A stretch of 64,000 bases of DNA, from contig NZ_JAKEDS010000001.1 in the NCBI RefSeq assembly GCF_021462415.1, positions 902,273-966,272 on the forward strand, written 5' to 3'. The notes under the pieces were generated by a model. The model was not told where the DNA came from. It searched no databases and was given only the letters and a program-made list of their open reading frames with translations. A program made the translations under genes and the position numbers. Below are positions 60,713-64,000 of the stretch, piece after piece (the first letter of the stretch is position 1; each line of letters starts with the position of its first letter). This DNA comes from Rhodohalobacter sp. 614A (GTDB lineage: Bacteria > Bacteroidota > Rhodothermia > Balneolales > Balneolaceae).

Positions 60713-61343
60713 TTCTATAAATACGGTTGAAGTTGATTCAGAGGTACTTTTCAAAGCAAGAAAACTCTATTCGGCCCACAATGATCAGCTCGAAAAGTAT
60801 ATTGATTTACTTCTCGAGTGGAATGAAAAAATCAACTTAGTAAGCCGTAATGTTTCACGTGAAACAGTGAGGGAGCACGTTGTTCATTCCCTGCTGCCTA
60901 TACCGCTTGGATTGGTTCAGTGGAACAACAAATGGATCGATTCGGGTACGGGTGGAGGACTTCCCGGCATTCCATTGGCTATTTGTGAGAAAGAAAAAGA
61001 GTGGCATTTGAATGATAATGTCCGTAAAAAAATGCGGGCAGTGGAAGATATTTCTCAGTCAATGGGGCTTGAAAATGTAGAGGTCATCGCCAAAAGTATT
61101 TCACTCATTCAGTTGGAGAAAGGTACCGGGATTGTAACGAAACATGCTTTTAAAATTAAAGATTTACTCAAACATTTGGACTCCCAGCCATGGGAAACTA
61201 TTCTGATGTGGAAAGGTGTGGGGGATGTAGAGGAAGAGGTTCGGCGGTCTCGAGAAAACTTACATGTGACTATCTATGCTTTTGATTTTGGAAAAGACGA
61301 GCCATTCTATGAAGGTAAAGGAATTGTCAAAATTGAAAAGTAA
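60705..61343 (+). CDS. rsmG: 16S rRNA (guanine-527-N7) methyltransferase RsmG
   Basis: 212 residues from a GTG start that lies inside the first parS-like site, with AAGGA upstream. SAM-dependent methyltransferase: the region LLEWNEKINLVSRNVSRETV, then WIDSGTGGGLPGIPLAI as the SAM-binding motif, and MRAVEDISQSMGLENVEVIA. The NVSRET stretch is the translation of the second parS-like site, so the protein sequence there is shaped by the DNA site. A few family residues near the C-terminus are divergent (TIYAFDFGKDEPFYEGKGIV), but the fold seems complete. Confidence 0.93.
   Translation: MKHSINTVEVDSEVLFKARKLYSAHNDQLEKYIDLLLEWNEKINLVSRNVSRETVREHVVHSLLPIPLGLVQWNNKWIDSGTGGGLPGIPLAICEKEKEWHLNDNVRKKMRAVEDISQSMGLENVEVIAKSISLIQLEKGTGIVTKHAFKIKDLLKHLDSQPWETILMWKGVGDVEEEVRRSRENLHVTIYAFDFGKDEPFYEGKGIVKIEK
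60851..60866. promoter_or_regulatory. parS-like centromere site 2, perfect match
   Basis: TGTTTCACGTGAAACA, a perfect 16-bp palindrome identical to the bacterial parS consensus, inside the rsmG coding region. It is 154 bases from site 1. No parA or parB gene lies in the remaining 3 kb. Confidence 0.88.
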
Positions 61344-61522
61344 CAAGTGCATTTACTTCACTATCTGTTCATTCGCTGAAATTCACAAGAAACAATTCTG
61401 AAAGACAGTCTTTTTTATAAGATAGTGGTCTGATTTTTAAAATTAGGTCGATGAATTTCTTTCAAAATGAGAGACATTTCTTACCTTAAAAATGGTGCAA
61501 TAACAAAACAAACTCTATCAAA

Positions 61523-62476
61523 ATGTCCCGACTTAAAAGCTCTGAACGGCGCATGAAATTGATTCTCATTCTACAGGATTCAAAAAAAAGACTGACTGTA
61601 GACGAACTGGCGGAAACATTTGGAGTCAGCAGGCGCACTATATTCAGAGATTTCAATGTTTTATCGGAAATAAATGTGCCAGTCACCTGGGATAAATACA
61701 GCGGTTACGGAGTAATGGAAGGGTACAAGGTTCCGCCATTGATGTTTACAGCTCAGGAGCTTGCCACAATTATGGTTGGTCTGAATTTTGTTAAATCACA
61801 AGTGGATAAACAGCTAGTGGATGATGCGAAAGGAGTGGAGTTGAAGATCAAAAATACAATTCCCGATGAGTTGAAAGAATTTATGAGTTCTCTGGATGAC
61901 CGAACCGTTGTGGATCCGTTTCTGCATTTTGGCCACGAAAAAAAAGAGGGTGGAAACTGGTATTTGGTTAGCAGCGCTATCTCACAATCAAAATCACTGG
62001 GTTTTTCGTACCTAAGCAAAAGTGAAAATGAAATTACGGAACGCACCATCGATCCATATCTTTTGGTTTTTTATCGAGACCATTGGAATGTGATCGGGTT
62101 TTCTCATAAAAGAGAGGCTATTCGAAATTTTGTTCTCGACCGGATGGATGCAGTCAAAATTTTGGACAAAAAATTCGCCCGAAAAACCGAAATGGACGTA
62201 GAGGGTTTAATTTTTGGATCTAACGAGTCCGGCCAATTAGTGGAGGTGTTAGTCAATGAATCGGCTGATCGTGCGTTTAGGGCCAATCTCCCAACAAAAA
62301 TTTTTAAGCAAAACCCTGTTTCGGATAAAAAAAATAAGGTTGGCTTTCATTTTGAAAATTTAGACTATATCAACGAGTGGCTTCTTCAATTTGGTAACAA
62401 GGTTGAAATTCTTTCTCCAGAGGAGTTGAAACAGAAGAGGAAGAAAATTTTAGCTTCCATGATGAAATCTCTCTGA
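61523..62476 (+). CDS. WYL-domain transcriptional regulator
   Basis: 317 residues. N-terminal winged helix of the HTH_11 type (KLILILQDSKKRLTVDELAE followed by TFGVSRRTIFRDFNVL). A central WYL domain (RTIDPYLLVFYRDHWNVIGF, RNFVLDRMDAVKIL) is followed by the C-terminal WCX extension (EVLVNESADRAFRANLPTKI, INEWLLQFGNKVEILSP). Such proteins bind nucleic-acid-type ligands and control DNA repair, defence or metabolic genes. No obvious operator or target lies next to it. Convergent with gyrA. Confidence 0.9.
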   Translation: MSRLKSSERRMKLILILQDSKKRLTVDELAETFGVSRRTIFRDFNVLSEINVPVTWDKYSGYGVMEGYKVPPLMFTAQELATIMVGLNFVKSQVDKQLVDDAKGVELKIKNTIPDELKEFMSSLDDRTVVDPFLHFGHEKKEGGNWYLVSSAISQSKSLGFSYLSKSENEITERTIDPYLLVFYRDHWNVIGFSHKREAIRNFVLDRMDAVKILDKKFARKTEMDVEGLIFGSNESGQLVEVLVNESADRAFRANLPTKIFKQNPVSDKKNKVGFHFENLDYINEWLLQFGNKVEILSPEELKQKRKKILASMMKSL

Positions 62477-62482
62477 AATAAA

Positions 62483-62507
62483 AAAGGCTCTCGAAATGAG
62501 AGCCTTT
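62483..62507. terminator. Bidirectional terminator between the WYL regulator and gyrA
   Basis: AAAGGCTCTC (62483-62492) pairs with GAGAGCCTTT (62498-62507) over a 5-base loop, with A and T runs on the two sides. It can end both convergent transcripts. Confidence 0.9.
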
Positions 62508-62531
62508 CAAAATCAGATTTATTTATGAAGA

Positions 62532-64000
62532 TCAACTGACAACCGGTGCGTCAGCTTCGTCATCGTCTTCATTCACTACTCTTGTGACGGCGCCGATCTT
62601 ACCGTCATCATCCAGCCGCATGATTCGAACTCCCTGAGTATTTCTGCCCATTGTTCGAATTCCTTTACACTGCATTCGGATTACTTTGCCTCGTTCGGTA
62701 ATTACCATTAAATCGTCATTATCCGAAACTTCTTTTAGTGCAATCAGATTTCCGGTTTTGGGAGTCACTTTCAATGTAATTACACCTTTACCGCCGCGGC
62801 TTTGCTCACGATAATCATCGACTAACGATCGTTTGCCATATCCATTTTCTGAAATGGCGAGCACCGTGGCTTCGTGAGTATTTTTAATGACAACCATATC
62901 AACAAGTTCATTATTCTTGCCTAAAGTCATTCCGCGAACGCCGGATGTATTTCTGCCCATTTCACGTGCTTCCTCTTCATGGAAACGGATGGCACGGCCT
63001 TTTTTATTGGCAAGAATGATGTTGCTTTCACCATCTGTAAGCGCAGCTTCTAAAAGACTATCACCTTCACGAATGTTGATGGCAATTATACCATCTCTAC
63101 GTGGTCGACTATACGCTTCAAGCGAAGTTTTCTTAACCTGACCTTCCTTGGTGGCCATGATTATGGAGTGGCTGTTGATGTAATCTTCATCCTCCAGAGT
63201 TTTAACAGGCACAAATGTTTTGATACTGTCATCTTTATCAATATCAATAAGATTGACAATGGCACGGCCTCTCGCTAAACGTGAGCCTTCCGGAATTTCG
63301 TAGACTTTCAACCAATAACAATTTCCTTTTTCGGTGAAGAAGAGGATGTAATTATGGTTGGTCGCTACAAAAAGATGCTCTACATATTCGTCATCTTTGG
63401 TAGTCGTACCTTTCATTCCTTTTCCGCCTCGGCGTTGTCGTCGGTAACCACTTACAGGCATTCGTTTGATGAACCCTTTGTTTGAGATCGTTACTACAAC
63501 ATCCTCATCGGCGATCATATCCTCGACACTGAAATCTTCAGCAGAGTATACAACCTGGGTTCGTCGTTCATCACCGTATCGGTCTTTCAATTGCAGAAGT
63601 TCCTCTTTAATGATTCCGTTTTGTTTCTCACGACTGGAGAGTGTTTCTCTGAAATCAGCAATTTTATCAACGATATCACGGTATTCCTGGTCAACTTTTT
63701 CACGTTCCAGGCCTGTAAGTTTTTGGAGCCGCATATCCAGAATAGCTTTAGCCTGGATGTCCGTAAGCGCAAACTTAACCCGAAGTTCTTTATTCGCTTC
63801 CTGAGGATTATTAGAAGCCCGAATCGTTTTGATCACTTCATCAAGATTATCGAGAGCAATCTTGAGTCCTTCTAAAATATGAGCTCTTGCCTCGGCCTGA
63901 TCGAGATCATAAATGGTACGGCGAATAATAACTTCAATCCTGTGCTCAATAAAGTGTTCTATTAACTCTTTGACAGACATGACTTTAGGGCGTCCTTTAA
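62532..64000 (-). CDS. gyrA: DNA gyrase subunit A, C-terminal part
   Basis: The frame runs past the right edge; the ATG at 63980 is internal (GRPKVMSVKEL). Visible are the end of the breakage-reunion domain with its coiled coil (ILDMRLQKLTGLEREKVDQE) and the C-terminal beta-pinwheel. QRRGGKGMKG is the GyrA box that lets gyrase wrap DNA and introduce negative supercoils, which separates it from ParC. The pinwheel repeats (VVTISNKGFIKRMPVSGYRR, FFTEKGNCYWLKVYEIPEGS, NIILANKKGRAIRFHEEEAR) are complete. The tail is acidic (EDDDEADAPVVS). Confidence 0.97.
   Translation of the reverse strand, partial: KGRPKVMSVKELIEHFIEHRIEVIIRRTIYDLDQAEARAHILEGLKIALDNLDEVIKTIRASNNPQEANKELRVKFALTDIQAKAILDMRLQKLTGLEREKVDQEYRDIVDKIADFRETLSSREKQNGIIKEELLQLKDRYGDERRTQVVYSAEDFSVEDMIADEDVVVTISNKGFIKRMPVSGYRRQRRGGKGMKGTTTKDDEYVEHLFVATNHNYILFFTEKGNCYWLKVYEIPEGSRLARGRAIVNLIDIDKDDSIKTFVPVKTLEDEDYINSHSIIMATKEGQVKKTSLEAYSRPRRDGIIAINIREGDSLLEAALTDGESNIILANKKGRAIRFHEEEAREMGRNTSGVRGMTLGKNNELVDMVVIKNTHEATVLAISENGYGKRSLVDDYREQSRGGKGVITLKVTPKTGNLIALKEVSDNDDLMVITERGKVIRMQCKGIRTMGRNTQGVRIMRLDDDGKIGAVTRVVNEDDDEADAPVVS

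Noticed and set aside
62935-62955. CACGTG with partial parS similarity in gyrA
   Set aside because: Only the central hexamer and the left half match; the right arm is wrong, unlike the two sites in rsmG.
1-64000. CRISPR array, rRNA operon, insertion sequence transposase, retron or reverse transcriptase
   Set aside because: No regularly spaced short repeats, rRNA sequence, transposase or reverse-transcriptase motif was seen on reading the window and its frames.

Overview
The window looks like chromosomal DNA from a marine or saline member of the Bacteroidota/Balneolota side of the FCB group, most likely a Balneolales-type bacterium. The evidence is a SusC/SusD pair, a Type-9-secretion-style C-terminal sorting domain on a metalloprotease, Nudix-type AraR regulation, many lipoproteins and moderate GC. 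No rRNA gene is present to settle the taxonomy. gyrA, mnmG-rsmG and two parS-like sites at the right end suggest that end lies near the replication origin.

Layout. 1-1.5 kb: two exported ferritin-like proteins, the first cut by the window edge. 1.9-18.3 kb: an L-arabinose/arabinan utilisation locus. It holds a lipoprotein mutarotase, a GH51 arabinofuranosidase, a Nudix-type AraR regulator, SusC/SusD, a decayed GH43 fragment, an intact GH43 arabinanase, then araB-araD-araA and a sodium/solute symporter. Polymer would be bound and imported by SusCD, cut by GH43 and GH51, carried across the inner membrane by the symporter and converted to xylulose-5-phosphate by AraA/B/D. Two matching palindromes, AAGTGT(G/T)-N5-(C/A)ACACTT, precede susC and araB and are probable AraR operators. 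18.3-21 kb: small membrane proteins and two cold-shock genes that share a conserved 5' leader. 21-30 kb: a metallophosphoesterase/outer-membrane-barrel fusion, then a class III nucleotide cyclase, a Pycsar-type membrane effector and an HD phosphohydrolase in a row, then an M28 peptidase. 30-33 kb: an accessory patch with a hydrolase, a VapBC pair and an orphan membrane protein. 33-42 kb: an RND efflux operon with two pumps and one adaptor, and an ECF sigma/anti-sigma pair. 42-49.8 kb: fabI, ruvC, ruvA, a PhoB/PhoR-like pair, a mannose-1-phosphate guanylyltransferase, an MBL hydrolase and a glutathione peroxidase.

49.9-55.3 kb is a mobile hotspot on tRNA-Asp. A 4.9-kb integrase element is bounded by a perfect 44-bp repeat of the tRNA 3' end, with paired arm-type repeats inside each end. 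Right next to it, a single-gene GIY-YIG endonuclease cassette lies between two copies of the tRNA 3' end plus its terminator. This nested structure is the most unusual feature of the window.

55.3-64 kb: a CHAP-like peptidoglycan hydrolase, the large secreted metalloprotease, mnmG, rsmG, a WYL regulator, and gyrA running off the right edge. All functional calls come from reading motifs and family resemblance; no database search was run.
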